Shown here: piece after piece, positions 23,686 through 31,354 of the stretch
How positions within the stretch are numbered: the first letter of the stretch is position 1
Layout: each line of letters starts with the position of its first letter
DNA from: JAZDGX01 sp964482205
GTDB lineage: Bacteria; Eisenbacteria; RBG-16-71-46; CAIMUX01; WJJG01
Length of the DNA stretch: 64,000 nt
Direction: 5' to 3'
Assembly: GCA_964482205.1 (NCBI GenBank)
Contig: CAYZWI010000003.1
Location: 248,001 to 312,000 of the forward strand
Notes under the pieces: generated by a model
The model's database searches: none
Seen by the model: the letters and a program-made list of their open reading frames with translations, nothing else
Told to the model about the DNA's origin: nothing
Made by a program: the position numbers and the translations under genes

Positions 23686-24410
23686 ACGTCGCTCCGCGCC
23701 GCTCGCGGGCGCGCGAATATCTGGCGAACATCTGGCGGGCGGTGACCTCGACCTTCGAGGGGCTGAGCGTCACGATGAGCTGGATGTTCCGCCGTCCCGC
23801 GACCATCCAGTATCCCGACAAGGTCGAGAAGCCGGTGCAGGAAATGTTGCCCCCGGGATATCGCGGAGTGCTCGAAGTCGATTTGCAGCGCTGCATCGGC
23901 TGCCTGCTGTGCCAGCGCACCTGCCCGATCGACTGCATCCAGATCAAGGTCGAGAAGAATGCCGAGACGGGCGTGCGCGAGATCACCCAGTTCGACATCG
24001 ACATGGGCCGCTGCATGTATTGCGGCCTGTGCTCCGAAGCGGAAGACTGTGACGCCATCATGCACACGACCCAGTTCGAGGCGACCGTGCCGCATCCCGA
24101 CTTGCTCGTGCTGCACTTCGTGAAGGAGCCGGTGCCGGTGGCGAAGCGCGCCACCGCTCCGCCGCGGCGTCCGCTCGGCTCGATCCTCGACGAAGTGATA
24201 GCCGAGTTTGGCCGCCGTTCGCGCGGACATCGCTGGCAGGGCATGAAACCGTCCGCCGATGCATCCCCGCCGGAAGATGCGAACCGCTCGACGACCGCCG
24301 GCGCGAACGCGCAAGCTGCGGAGCCCGCGCCTGCGCAGAACGCCGCCGCTGAATCGCCGAGCAAGCCGTCCGCATCGGAGCCGGCGAAAGAGGAGCGAGA
24401 CAATGGGTGA
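23682..24410 (+). CDS. nuoI: NADH-quinone oxidoreductase subunit I, with a displaced cluster cysteine
   Basis: About 242 aa; normally carries clusters N6a and N6b that pass electrons to NuoB. The first motif is canonical: CIGCLLCQRTCP with Cys71, 74, 77 and 81. The second reads CMYCGLCSEAEDCDAI: Cys111, 114 and 117 are in place, but the expected fourth Cys (position 121) is Glu and a Cys stands two residues later (123). Total spacing to the following DAI is normal, so a simple frameshift is not the cause. The last ~50 residues are an Ala/Pro/Ser tail. Start GTG 23682 overlaps nuoH; it is the only in-frame start that matches the family length. nuoJ starts inside its last codons. Confidence 0.93.
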   Translation: MNVAPRRSRAREYLANIWRAVTSTFEGLSVTMSWMFRRPATIQYPDKVEKPVQEMLPPGYRGVLEVDLQRCIGCLLCQRTCPIDCIQIKVEKNAETGVREITQFDIDMGRCMYCGLCSEAEDCDAIMHTTQFEATVPHPDLLVLHFVKEPVPVAKRATAPPRRPLGSILDEVIAEFGRRSRGHRWQGMKPSADASPPEDANRSTTAGANAQAAEPAPAQNAAAESPSKPSASEPAKEERDNG

Positions 24411-24915
24411 GTCCCTCGGCGCGATCCTCGTCTTCTATGGTTTCGCGGCCCTGACCCTGGCGGGCGCCTGCGCAGTCGCCTTCTCGAGGAGCATCGTCTA
24501 CAGCGCGTTCGCGCTGCTCGCGACCTTCTTCGGCGTGGCGGGGCTGTATGCGTTTCTCGCGGCCGATCTGCTGGCCGTCGTGCAATTGCTGGTGTATGTG
24601 GGCGGGATCCTCGTCCTGATCCTCTTCGCCGTGATGCTCACTTCGCGGATCGGATCGCTGCAGATCTCCAATCCGTCGATTCGCGTGATCCCCGCTCTCG
24701 TCCTTTGTCTCGTGATGGTCGCGATCTCGGTCATCGTGGCGCTGCAGGTCTTCGGCGGCGGGCAACCGGCCCCGGCGAAAGAGACTGCCGCCGATCTGGG
24801 CGACGCGCTTCTCAGCGCTTATGTGCTGCCCTTCGAGGCGATCTCGATCCTGCTGCTCGCGGTGCTGCTCGGCGCGGTCACGCTGGCGCGCGGGCATCAA
24901 CCCGAAGACGACTGA
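24403..24915 (+). CDS. nuoJ: NADH-quinone oxidoreductase subunit J
   Basis: About 170 aa, five helices. GLYAFLAADLLAVVQLLVYV and GGILVLILFAVML are the family hallmarks, including the pi-bulge helix near the quinone cavity. ATG 24403 lies within the last eight bases of nuoI. Confidence 0.95.
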   Translation: MGESLGAILVFYGFAALTLAGACAVAFSRSIVYSAFALLATFFGVAGLYAFLAADLLAVVQLLVYVGGILVLILFAVMLTSRIGSLQISNPSIRVIPALVLCLVMVAISVIVALQVFGGGQPAPAKETAADLGDALLSAYVLPFEAISILLLAVLLGAVTLARGHQPEDD

Positions 24916-24983
24916 GCGCCCGGCCCGGGGCGCTTCGCTTGGAACGGGCCGCGCTTCTGGAATGAAGGAGAGGAAGGGAAACG

Positions 24984-25289
24984 ATGACGATCGGGCTCTC
25001 CCATTACCTGGTGATCTCAGGCTTGCTGCTGGCGTTGGGCCTCTACTGCCTCGTCACGCGGCGCAATGCGGTGGCGCTGCTGATGGGCGTCGAGCTGGTC
25101 TTGAACGCCGCACTCCTGAACCTGGTCGCCTTCTCGCGCTTCGGACGCGGAATCGGCGGACAGGTGTTCGCCCTGTTCGGCATCGTGCTCGCGGCCGCCG
25201 AGGCGGTGGTCGCGCTGGCCATCGTGCTCCAGCTCTTCCGCGCGTTCCGCACGGTGGACACGCAGGAAGCGACCGAGCTGAAGGAGTAA
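24984..25289 (+). CDS. nuoK: NADH-quinone oxidoreductase subunit K
   Basis: 101 aa, the exact usual length, three helices. The two membrane Glu residues of the proton path are present in LLMGVELVLNAALLN and LAAAEAVVALAIVL. A purine-rich ribosome-binding site (GGAGAGGAAGGG) precedes the ATG. Confidence 0.96.
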   Translation: MTIGLSHYLVISGLLLALGLYCLVTRRNAVALLMGVELVLNAALLNLVAFSRFGRGIGGQVFALFGIVLAAAEAVVALAIVLQLFRAFRTVDTQEATELKE

Positions 25290-25293
25290 CGGG

Positions 25294-27687
25294 ATGCACC
25301 TCGCGAGCTTTCCCCTGCTCTTCCTGATCCCGCTGCTTCCGTTGATCGGGGCCGTCTACAACGGGCTGCTCGGGGTCGGCATGCAGAAACGCTTCGGCGA
25401 AGCGGCCGTGCATTGGCCGGCGATCCTGCTTCCCTGGGGATCGTTCGTGATCGCGCTCGCCGCCTTCGTTTCGCTCGCGGGAGAGGGACACGGCGCGGCC
25501 CTGTATCAGAACCTGTGGGGTTGGATCCGCATCGGCTCCCTCGACGCCGATGTGGCCTTCCTGATGGACCGGCTTTCGGGCGTGATGTGCCTGGTGGTCA
25601 CCCTCGTCGGGAGCTTGATCCACATCTACTCCGTGGGCTACATGCGGAAGGACCCTTCCTACTGGCGCTTCTTCTGCTATCTCAATCTCTTCATGTTCAC
25701 GATGCTCACGCTGGTCCTGGCGGACAATCTGGTCCTCATGTTCGTCGGCTGGGAAGGCGTGGGCCTCTGCTCGTATCTCCTGATCAGCTTCTGGTACAAG
25801 GAACGCGAGAAGGCCGTCGCCGGGATGAAGGCCTTCATCGTGAATCGCATCGGAGATTACGGATTCTCTCTCGGGCTCTTCCTGCTCTTCTGGGGCCTGC
25901 TCGCCGCGCCCGCCACGGGCGGCCGCGCGCTTTCCATGCACGCCTCCGAGGGCGTGAATGTGCAGGCGGCGGGCTCGATTCACGGTCAGGGAGGCGCGCT
26001 CGAGACTCCTGATGCCGTGAGCGCGCACGAAGCGATGGCCCCGGTGGACGCGGTGCACGACGCGCACGAGGCCGGAGCGGGCGCAGCGGCCGCGGTGACC
26101 GCGCACGATGCCGGCGCCGATGACGCGGCGCCTTCGATCGGCACGAGCGTCGCCTTCCGCCATATCGAAGCGCTGCTCGCCGATCCCGGCAAGCGCGCGG
26201 GCATGCTCGATACGCGCGTGCTCGGGATCAGCCTGCTCACCTTGGCCGCGCTGCTCTTCTTCCTCGGCGCCACCGGCAAGTCGGCCCAGATTCCGCTGTA
26301 TGTCTGGCTGCCCGACGCGATGGCGGGCCCGACGCCCGTGTCGGCCTTGATCCACGCCGCCACGATGGTGACCGCGGGCGTCTACATGGTCGCGCGCCTG
26401 CACTTCGTCTTTGCGCTCAGTCCCACGGCGATGACAGTGGTGGCGACGGTCGGCGCGCTGACCGCGCTCTTCGCCGCCACGATCGGGCTCTTCCAATACG
26501 ACATCAAGAAGGTGCTCGCCTACTCCACGGTGAGCCAGCTCGGCTTCATGTTCGTGGCTGCGGGAATCGGCGCCTACTGGGTGGCGATCTTCCATCTCAT
26601 GACGCACGCCTTCTTCAAGGCTTGCCTCTTCCTCGGCTCGGGCAGCGTGATCGTCGGCTGCCACCACGAGCAGGACATGCGCCGCATGGGCGGGTTGCGC
26701 AAGCTGATGCCGGTGACGGCGCTCACCTATCTTCTCGCCTGCGCCGCGATCGCGGGCTTTCCCTTCTTCTCGGGCTTCTTCTCGAAGGACGAGATCCTGT
26801 GGAAGGCCTTCGACACGGGCAATCTCCTGCTTCCCGGCGGCGGCGTGATCCTGTATGTCATCGCGGCCCTCGCCGCCCTGGGCACTTCCTTCTACATGTT
26901 CCGCAGCTACTACATGACCTTCAGCGGCGCCTATCGCGGCGCACAGCCGGCGCACGCGGATGCGGACATGCCTGCAGACGCGCACGATCACGCTCCCGCG
27001 GATGCGCACGGCCACGGCCATGCGGGCTTGCCGCAGGAATCGCCGCGCTCGATGACTTGGGTGCTCGTCATTCTGGCCGCGCTCGCCGTCGTCGGCGGCT
27101 ATGTGGGATTGCCGCACTTGTGGGGTCTGCCGAATCTCTTCGAGCACTGGCTCGAGCCCGTGTTCGCGGGATCTTCCGATCTCATCCGCTCGGCGGACAA
27201 GGGCGTGGGCGCGGAGTGGGCGCTCATGATTCTCTCGGTCGCGCTCGCCTTCGGAGGATTCCTCTTCGCGCGCGCTCTCTATCGCGACGCGAAGAGCCGT
27301 GTGCCCGCGCGCCTGCTCGCGAGCCCGAACCCGCTCGTGCGCGGGGTGCACAAGACGATCTTCAACAAGTACTACGTCGACGAGGCCTATCAAGCGCTCT
27401 TCGTGAATCGCGCCCTGCAGCTCGCCAACGGCCTCTCCTGGTGGGACGCGAAGATCATCGACGGGATCGTGAATCTGGCGGGAACGATCGGGCGGGGCTT
27501 CTCGCTCGTGCAGGGATGGATCGACGACCGCTTCGTCGACGGGCTGGTGAATCTCGTGGGAGCGATCGTTTCCGGCGCGGGCCGCAGGCTGCGCCGCATC
27601 CAGACGGGGCAGATTCAATCGTATGTCTACGGGCTCACCGCCGGGGCGGTCGCGCTGCTCGTGCTGGCGTACATCCTGAATCGCTGA
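25294..27687 (+). CDS. nuoL: NADH-quinone oxidoreductase subunit L, with His/Ala-rich insertions
   Basis: About 797 aa, against the usual 610-660. Antiporter-like proton channel at the tip of the membrane arm. The membrane Glu of FVGWEGVGLCSYLLI, and the Lys of GATGKSAQIPLYVWLPDAM, are present. Two insertions explain the length: about residues 210-290 (Ala/His/Asp-rich, e.g. AHEAMAPVDAVHDAHEAG) and about 550-580 (AHADADMPADAHDHAPADAH). Both lie in loops and contain many His and Asp, a composition that could bind metal. C-terminal amphipathic helix region present (VYGLTAGAVALLVLAYIL). Four bases after nuoK. Confidence 0.95.
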   Translation: MHLASFPLLFLIPLLPLIGAVYNGLLGVGMQKRFGEAAVHWPAILLPWGSFVIALAAFVSLAGEGHGAALYQNLWGWIRIGSLDADVAFLMDRLSGVMCLVVTLVGSLIHIYSVGYMRKDPSYWRFFCYLNLFMFTMLTLVLADNLVLMFVGWEGVGLCSYLLISFWYKEREKAVAGMKAFIVNRIGDYGFSLGLFLLFWGLLAAPATGGRALSMHASEGVNVQAAGSIHGQGGALETPDAVSAHEAMAPVDAVHDAHEAGAGAAAAVTAHDAGADDAAPSIGTSVAFRHIEALLADPGKRAGMLDTRVLGISLLTLAALLFFLGATGKSAQIPLYVWLPDAMAGPTPVSALIHAATMVTAGVYMVARLHFVFALSPTAMTVVATVGALTALFAATIGLFQYDIKKVLAYSTVSQLGFMFVAAGIGAYWVAIFHLMTHAFFKACLFLGSGSVIVGCHHEQDMRRMGGLRKLMPVTALTYLLACAAIAGFPFFSGFFSKDEILWKAFDTGNLLLPGGGVILYVIAALAALGTSFYMFRSYYMTFSGAYRGAQPAHADADMPADAHDHAPADAHGHGHAGLPQESPRSMTWVLVILAALAVVGGYVGLPHLWGLPNLFEHWLEPVFAGSSDLIRSADKGVGAEWALMILSVALAFGGFLFARALYRDAKSRVPARLLASPNPLVRGVHKTIFNKYYVDEAYQALFVNRALQLANGLSWWDAKIIDGIVNLAGTIGRGFSLVQGWIDDRFVDGLVNLVGAIVSGAGRRLRRIQTGQIQSYVYGLTAGAVALLVLAYILNR

Positions 27688-27747
27688 GTGCAGGCGGCGC
27701 CGGGCGCGTGAGCGCGGCGGCCCGCGAGACGATCGAACATGCAGGAC

Positions 27748-27806
27748 GCGCGCGCGGGCGCGCAGGAAGAGACGCTCGACAACCGAACGGCGCGCGCGGG
27801 CGCGCA
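27748..27806. repeat. 17-bp direct repeat in the nuoL-nuoM spacer
   Basis: GCGCGCGCGGGCGCGCA occurs exactly at 27748-27764 and 27790-27806, 42 bases apart. The 136-base spacer otherwise looks empty. It may only reflect extreme GC composition. Confidence 0.4.
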
Positions 27807-27823
27807 AGCGGGGAACGAAGGAC

Positions 27824-29488
27824 ATGGAGTATCCGACGACGAGCTCGCTGCTGAGCTGGATCATCTTCACGCCGCTGCTGGGGCTGGGCGCGATTCTCGC
27901 GATGCTGGCGCTGCGGCCCGCCTTGCGCCTGGCCGAAGCGTCGCTCGACAACGCCGCGCGCGCCATCGGGCTCGCGGCGACGGCGATCACCTTCGTGCTG
28001 ACGCTCGCGCTGTGGGCGGGATTCGACGGCGGCCGCCCGGGGCTGCAGTTCGTCCAACACGCAGTCTGGATGCGCAGCTGGGCGGTCGAGTACTTCGTCG
28101 GCGTCGACGGGCTCTCGATCGCGATGGTGATCCTCACCTCCTTCATCTTCCTCGTCGGAGCGATCGCATCGGTTCCCTGGTGGGGACGGCTCGACGACGC
28201 GCATCATCCGCACTTTTCAAAGAAGCGCGTGCCCGCCTATTGGATCCTCTTCCTGCTGCTCGAAGTCGGCGTGCTCGGCACCTTCTCGGCCCAGGACTTC
28301 TTCCTCTTCTACATCTTCTGGGAAGTGATGCTGCTGCCGATGTACTTCCTGATCGGCATCTGGGGCGCGCCTCCGCGCGTGGAAGCGGACGGGCGCGTGC
28401 GCGGCGGCCCGTATGCGGCCATCAAGTTCTTCCTCTACACCCTGGCCGGGTCGGTGCTCATGCTGCTCGCGATGATCGCGATGTACTTCACCTCGGGACC
28501 CGCCAAGCTCGTGGACGGCACCGCGACCGCGCACACCTTCAATCTCGTCTACCTGACCGAGATGGGCCGCCAGGGCCTCTTTGCCGGCGCGAACCCGATC
28601 CTCGGCCTGGAGTTCATCAAGGTCGTCTTCATCGCGCTCTTCATCGGCTTCTCCATCAAGGTGCCGATGTTCCCCTTCCACACCTGGTTGCCCGACGCGC
28701 ATGTGGATGCGCCCACGCCGATCTCGGTCATTCTGGCGGGCATCCTGCTGAAGACGGGCATGTACGGCATCTTCCGCTTCAACTTCCAGATCCTGCCGCA
28801 GGCGATGGAGTGGGCCGTGTGGGGCATCGCCCTCTTCGGTGTGATCAACATCGTCTACGGCGCCTTCGTGTGCATGGCGCAGAAGGACTTGAAGAAGCTC
28901 ATCGCCTACTCGTCGGTTTCGCACATGGGCTTCTGCCTGCTAGGGCTCGCGGCTCTGACGCCCCAGGGGCTGGCCGGGTCGATGTTCCAGATGTTCTCGC
29001 ACGGGATCATCTCGGCCGCCCTCTTCTTGATCGCCGGCGTGATCTACGACCGCGCGCACACGCGCGAGATCAACGGCTTCGGCGGGCTCGCCTCGCGGCT
29101 GCCCGAATACGCCGGGCTCACCGGGCTGGCCTTCATGGCCTCGCTCGGACTGCCCGGCCTGGCGGGATTCATCGGCGAAGTGCTCGTCTTCCTCGGCGCC
29201 TTCGGCGCGCCCGGCGGAATGCTGCGGCCGCTGGTCGCGATCGGCGCGCTCGCCTTGATCATCACCGCGGGCTACTACCTCTGGACGATGCAGCGCATGT
29301 TCCTCGGCCCCTTGAATGAAAAGTGGAGCCACTTGTGGGACATGACCTGGCGCGAGCGCTTGACCTTGTATCCGCTCGCGGCGCTCACGGTGCTCTTCGG
29401 CGTCTATCCCACGCCGATCTTCCAGCTCATCAACGGCACGCTTCAGCATCTGTTGAAGACCATGCCGGTCATGGCCGGGCTGATGTAG
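27824..29488 (+). CDS. nuoM: NADH-quinone oxidoreductase subunit M
   Basis: About 554 aa, antiporter-like. Membrane Glu in FYIFWEVMLLPMYFLIG and Lys in FIGFSIKVPMFPFHTWLPDA, followed by HVDAPTPISVILAGILLKTG, are the proton-path residues. The spacing from nuoL (136 bases) is the largest gap in the operon. AAGGA lies upstream of the ATG. Confidence 0.96.
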   Translation: MEYPTTSSLLSWIIFTPLLGLGAILAMLALRPALRLAEASLDNAARAIGLAATAITFVLTLALWAGFDGGRPGLQFVQHAVWMRSWAVEYFVGVDGLSIAMVILTSFIFLVGAIASVPWWGRLDDAHHPHFSKKRVPAYWILFLLLEVGVLGTFSAQDFFLFYIFWEVMLLPMYFLIGIWGAPPRVEADGRVRGGPYAAIKFFLYTLAGSVLMLLAMIAMYFTSGPAKLVDGTATAHTFNLVYLTEMGRQGLFAGANPILGLEFIKVVFIALFIGFSIKVPMFPFHTWLPDAHVDAPTPISVILAGILLKTGMYGIFRFNFQILPQAMEWAVWGIALFGVINIVYGAFVCMAQKDLKKLIAYSSVSHMGFCLLGLAALTPQGLAGSMFQMFSHGIISAALFLIAGVIYDRAHTREINGFGGLASRLPEYAGLTGLAFMASLGLPGLAGFIGEVLVFLGAFGAPGGMLRPLVAIGALALIITAGYYLWTMQRMFLGPLNEKWSHLWDMTWRERLTLYPLAALTVLFGVYPTPIFQLINGTLQHLLKTMPVMAGLM

Positions 29489-29491
29489 GAG

Positions 29492-31063
29492 ATGACGATG
29501 GGAGCGAACCTCGCCGGAATCCTTCCCGAGCTGGTCCTGGTCGTCACGGTGCTCGCGCTCGTGATCGCCGACATCGGCCTGCGGCGCTACGCCGCGCGCC
29601 GCACGGCCCTCGCCATTCTCGGTCTGCTGGGAACGGTGATCGCCGCGGTGGCGCTCGCCTGGTCGCCGCTTCCCCCCGCCGCATCCGCGGGCGCGCCCCA
29701 CGCGGGCACTTCGCTCTTCGACGGCATGATCGCGCACGACGGCTTCGCCCTCTTCTTCAAGGGCCTCTTCCTCGCGGCCGCGTTCCTCGGGCTGCTCTTC
29801 GGCGCGATCTCGAACGAGATCTCGCGCGGACGCTATGGCGAGTATGTCGTCCTGCTCCTGTGCCTCACGCTCGGGATGAGCTTCCTGGCCTCCGCGCGCA
29901 ATCTGCTGATGATCTATCTCGCGCTCGAGATGGTCTCGATGCCTTCGTACATCCTGACGGGATTTCGCCGCGGCGACCGGCCCTCGAGCGAAGCGGCGCT
30001 GAAGTATGTGGTCTACGGAGCGGCCTCGTCGGGGATCATGCTCTACGGCTTCTCGCTGCTCTACGGCTTGACCGGCACGCTCGATCTGGCCGGCATCGGG
30101 CGCGCGCTCGCGCAAATCATGCGCGAAGGAAGCTCCGCGCACGCGCTCGGAGTGACGGTGGCCGCGCTCGCTTCCCTGGTGGGCTTCGGCTACAAGGTGG
30201 CGGCCGTCCCCTTCCACATGTGGTGCCCCGATGTGTATCAAGGCGCGCCCACGCCCTTCGTCGCGTTCCTCTCGGTCGGGCCGAAGGCGGCGGGATTCGC
30301 CGCGTTGCTGCGCTTCGTGATCGCCGGCTTCGGCTCGCTCGCGGCCCCGGCGGCCGGCGCCGCCGCAGCCGGGCACGCGACCGCCGCCGCCACAGGCGCG
30401 ATCGCCGGGACCTTCCCGTGGCCGGCGTTGATCGGCGTGCTCTCGATCGCGACCATGACCGTCGGCAATCTGATCGCGATCTCGCAGGAGAATGTGAAGC
30501 GCCTGCTCGCCTATTCGAGCATCGCGCACGCGGGCTACATGCTGATGGCCGTCGCGGTGGGAACGGAACCCGCCGTGCGGGCGGTCATGCTCTATCTGCC
30601 CATCTATCTCTTCATGAACATGGGCGCATTCCTCGCGGTGATGGCGGTGCGGGCGAGCACCGGCGACGAACGGATCGCGGCCTTCCGCGGTCTCGGCAGC
30701 CGCAGCCCGTTCCTCGCCATCAGCCTCGCGGTCTTTCTCTTCTCGCTCACCGGATTGCCGCCGCTCGCGGGATTCATCGGGAAGTTCTTCCTCTTCGCCT
30801 CGCTGATCCGCACGGGCAGCGCGTTCTTCTATGTGGTGGCCTTGATCGGCGTGCTCAATTCGGTCGTCTCGCTCTATTACTATGTCCGCATCGTGCGCGC
30901 CATGTTCCTCGAGAAGGCCGAAGCGGGCGAACGCGCGCCGCTCGCCCTCGCGCGCCCGACCGCGACGTTGCTCGCCGTCTGCGCGGTCCCGACGATCCTG
31001 CTCGGCGTCTGGTGGGGCCCGCTGATGAGCTTGATCGACCGCGCGGCGATGTTGATCCGCTGA
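29492..31063 (+). CDS. nuoN: NADH-quinone oxidoreductase subunit N
   Basis: About 523 aa, the last antiporter-like subunit. Membrane Glu in IYLALEMVSMPSYIL and Lys in GFGYKVAAVPFHMWCPDVYQ are present. A loop at about 285-310 is Ala/Gly-rich (APAAGAAAAGHATAAATGAI), echoing the low-complexity additions in other subunits of this operon. Last gene of the operon: no nuoE, nuoF or nuoG follows. Confidence 0.96.
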   Translation: MTMGANLAGILPELVLVVTVLALVIADIGLRRYAARRTALAILGLLGTVIAAVALAWSPLPPAASAGAPHAGTSLFDGMIAHDGFALFFKGLFLAAAFLGLLFGAISNEISRGRYGEYVVLLLCLTLGMSFLASARNLLMIYLALEMVSMPSYILTGFRRGDRPSSEAALKYVVYGAASSGIMLYGFSLLYGLTGTLDLAGIGRALAQIMREGSSAHALGVTVAALASLVGFGYKVAAVPFHMWCPDVYQGAPTPFVAFLSVGPKAAGFAALLRFVIAGFGSLAAPAAGAAAAGHATAAATGAIAGTFPWPALIGVLSIATMTVGNLIAISQENVKRLLAYSSIAHAGYMLMAVAVGTEPAVRAVMLYLPIYLFMNMGAFLAVMAVRASTGDERIAAFRGLGSRSPFLAISLAVFLFSLTGLPPLAGFIGKFFLFASLIRTGSAFFYVVALIGVLNSVVSLYYYVRIVRAMFLEKAEAGERAPLALARPTATLLAVCAVPTILLGVWWGPLMSLIDRAAMLIR

Positions 31064-31157
31064 GGCCGGCGAGGAAAGTGCCGGACGAACGCGGCTAGCC
31101 GGCATAGGTTTGCGCGCCCCAAGGGCTTCGCCCGAGTCGCGGCCTCCAACCCAGTGG

Positions 31158-31186
31158 TTGCGCGCTTGGGACTCGCCCTTCATACT
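31158..31186 (+). promoter_or_regulatory. candidate promoter of the first KimA-type gene
   Basis: TTGCGC (31158-31163), 17 bases, CATACT (31181-31186, four of six). The sequence just after the -10 aligns with the corresponding part of the second transporter's promoter (33596-33601), which supports homologous placement. Confidence 0.35.
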
Positions 31187-31296
31187 CCGGATCCAATCTC
31201 TTCCATCCGGCAGAAGGGAAGCGGGCGTGCCCGTTCCTGCTGTCGCAAGGCCAGGACGCTCCTCGGCCTGAGCCCATCAGACACTTTGTGAGCGGT
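31187..31296 (+). ncRNA. degenerate ydaO-yuaA (c-di-AMP) riboswitch-like leader
   Basis: This leader aligns with the intact riboswitch before the second transporter. Shared blocks are AATCTC, GGGAAGCGGG, a TCGGCC segment and GAGCCC(A/G)TCAG. Missing here are the GGGGACCCA and GGGGCGxATC elements and the GCTAACCTCGTAGGCG block, which in the family form the ligand pockets. It therefore looks like a decayed or altered copy left by duplication of leader plus gene. Confidence 0.45.
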
Positions 31297-31328
31297 GAAG
31301 AGAAGAACCTCCGGCCCGGAGGCTCTTC
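31297..31328 (+). promoter_or_regulatory. two-part leader hairpin before the first KimA-type gene
   Basis: Outer arms GAAGAG / CTCTTC and inner arms CCTCCG / CGGAGG form one long hairpin, ending 26 bases before the ATG. The second transporter's leader has the same structure with compensating changes (outer GAGGAG / CTCCTC). No U-tract follows; it could act on translation or as a Rho-dependent platform. Confidence 0.6.
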
Positions 31329-31354
31329 GTGAACGGCGAGGCCGGACGGTTCGC

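Noticed and set aside
24010..24060. Frameshift as the cause of the NuoI cysteine shift
   Set aside because: The frame is continuous on both sides and the residue count to the next conserved block is normal; single-base changes do not restore the canonical motif.
25054..28146. 1030-codon open frame antisense to nuoK-nuoL-nuoM
   Set aside because: Lies opposite clear nuo genes; composition is Arg/His/Glu-rich with no domain. Open antisense frames are expected at this GC content.
28940..31183. 747-codon frame antisense to nuoM/nuoN
   Set aside because: Charge-rich shadow of the Nuo genes.
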